5,121 nucleotides of DNA. It comes from Chloroflexi bacterium UBA2235 (lineage in GTDB: Bacteria; Chloroflexota; UBA11872; UBA12225). Each line of letters opens with the position of its first letter. Within the stretch, counting starts at the first letter, position 1. Below, piece by piece: positions 4,808 through 5,121 of the stretch. The stretch lies in contig DDYL01000205.1 in NCBI GenBank assembly GCA_002347925.1, positions 1 through 5,121 on the forward strand, written 5' to 3'. The notes beneath the pieces are model-generated. The model was not told the DNA's origin. It saw only the letters and a program-made list of their open reading frames with translations, and made no database searches. The translations under genes and the position numbers were made by a program.

Positions 4808-5121
4808 GTGGCGACACCGACGACCCGCATGCGTGGCCTCCCGTCCAAGGGATGGGGTGCCCTGGCTGCCCTTGACCTTCACGAGGCAACTGGCCCCGGT
4901 GAAGGCGAGGTGATGCCACCGCGTGTCCGGAACGCGCCGGTTGTGGAGAGGGATGAACATCCACCAGTTGGGCGGCCAGTGCCCGCGCGGCGGTTGTTCA
5001 ATGCACTGCGTGTCCCGATGGCCACGGATGATCCGCTGACGGAGACGCTTGGCAAGTTCGCACATTTTCCGGATGACTGGATCCAGAAACTCGTCGTGCG
5101 CCTGGCCCCGGAACCGTGGGG
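4808..5121 (+). CDS. N-terminal part of a second DUF3825-like protein (3' end outside window)
   Basis: The frame is open to the right edge and gives 104 residues plus two bases. The first 75 or so residues are Pro/Arg/Glu-rich and probably disordered, ending in RRLFNALRVP. Residues 81-104 then match the N-terminal signature of the DUF3825-like gene at 3225. Aligned from LSGFAH in that protein and LGKFAH here, FAH, W, L, R, APE and W fall at the same spacing: 11 of 24 residues identical, or 12 of 25 if the final partial codon GG is read as Gly. The match lies exactly where the family domain begins, which supports both the frame and the assignment and makes the minus-strand frames over this stretch shadows. 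The start is uncertain: GTG 4808 has the best SD, and ATG 4913 would shorten the leader to a length closer to its relative. The function is unknown. The gene diverges from YccF. Confidence 0.7.
   Translation, partial: MATPTTRMRGLPSKGWGALAALDLHEATGPGEGEVMPPRVRNAPVVERDEHPPVGRPVPARRLFNALRVPMATDDPLTETLGKFAHFPDDWIQKLVVRLAPEPW

Noticed and set aside
4590..5065. Minus-strand open frames of 124 and 96 codons at the right end
   Set aside because: The + strand frame here carries the FAH...APE.W signature shared with the DUF3825-like gene, which makes the minus frames shadows.

Overview
This 5.1-kb window comes from a GC-rich bacterial chromosome with dense, mostly well-spaced genes. Codons are strongly G/C-ending, and Shine-Dalgarno (SD) sites are clear for some genes and absent for others. 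The style of the amidase and of the small acetyltransferase reminds me of Chloroflexota (Thermomicrobia-like) or Actinomycetota. That is an impression from memory, not a test. I see no phage gene, transposase, tRNA, rRNA or CRISPR array.

Layout from left to right: (1) the last 80 codons of a pyridoxal-phosphate enzyme resembling the threonine synthase C-terminus (2-244, +); (2) a 516-base stretch with no convincing gene, whose right part holds four small stem-loops; (3) a TetR/AcrR-type regulator (761-1393, +); (4) a convergent gap of 155 bases; (5) an exported zinc N-acetylmuramoyl-L-alanine amidase with all four active-site residues (1549-2463, -); (6) a divergent 166-base control region with an inverted repeat; (7) a GNAT acetyltransferase (2630-3100, +); (8) a 124-base gap with a perfect 22-base dyad and a second hairpin that touches the next ribosome site; (9) a protein I assign to the uncharacterised DUF3825 family (3225-4148, +); (10) a two-repeat YccF-type membrane protein (4136-4552, -), whose 3' end overlaps the DUF3825 gene by 13 bases; (11) a 255-base divergent region; (12) the first 104 codons of another gene cut by the right edge (4808-5121, +). 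The end of that last gene matches the N-terminal signature of the DUF3825 gene, so the window appears to hold two DUF3825 relatives with a YccF gene between them.

The genes do not form one obvious operon, because strand changes occur at almost every gene. The only like-oriented neighbours with a modest gap are the GNAT gene and the first DUF3825 gene, and even these are separated by a strong palindrome. The part most worth attention is the right third: the paired DUF3825 genes, the YccF protein between them, and the palindrome and RBS-touching hairpin ahead of the first copy. No pathway links these genes from sequence alone.
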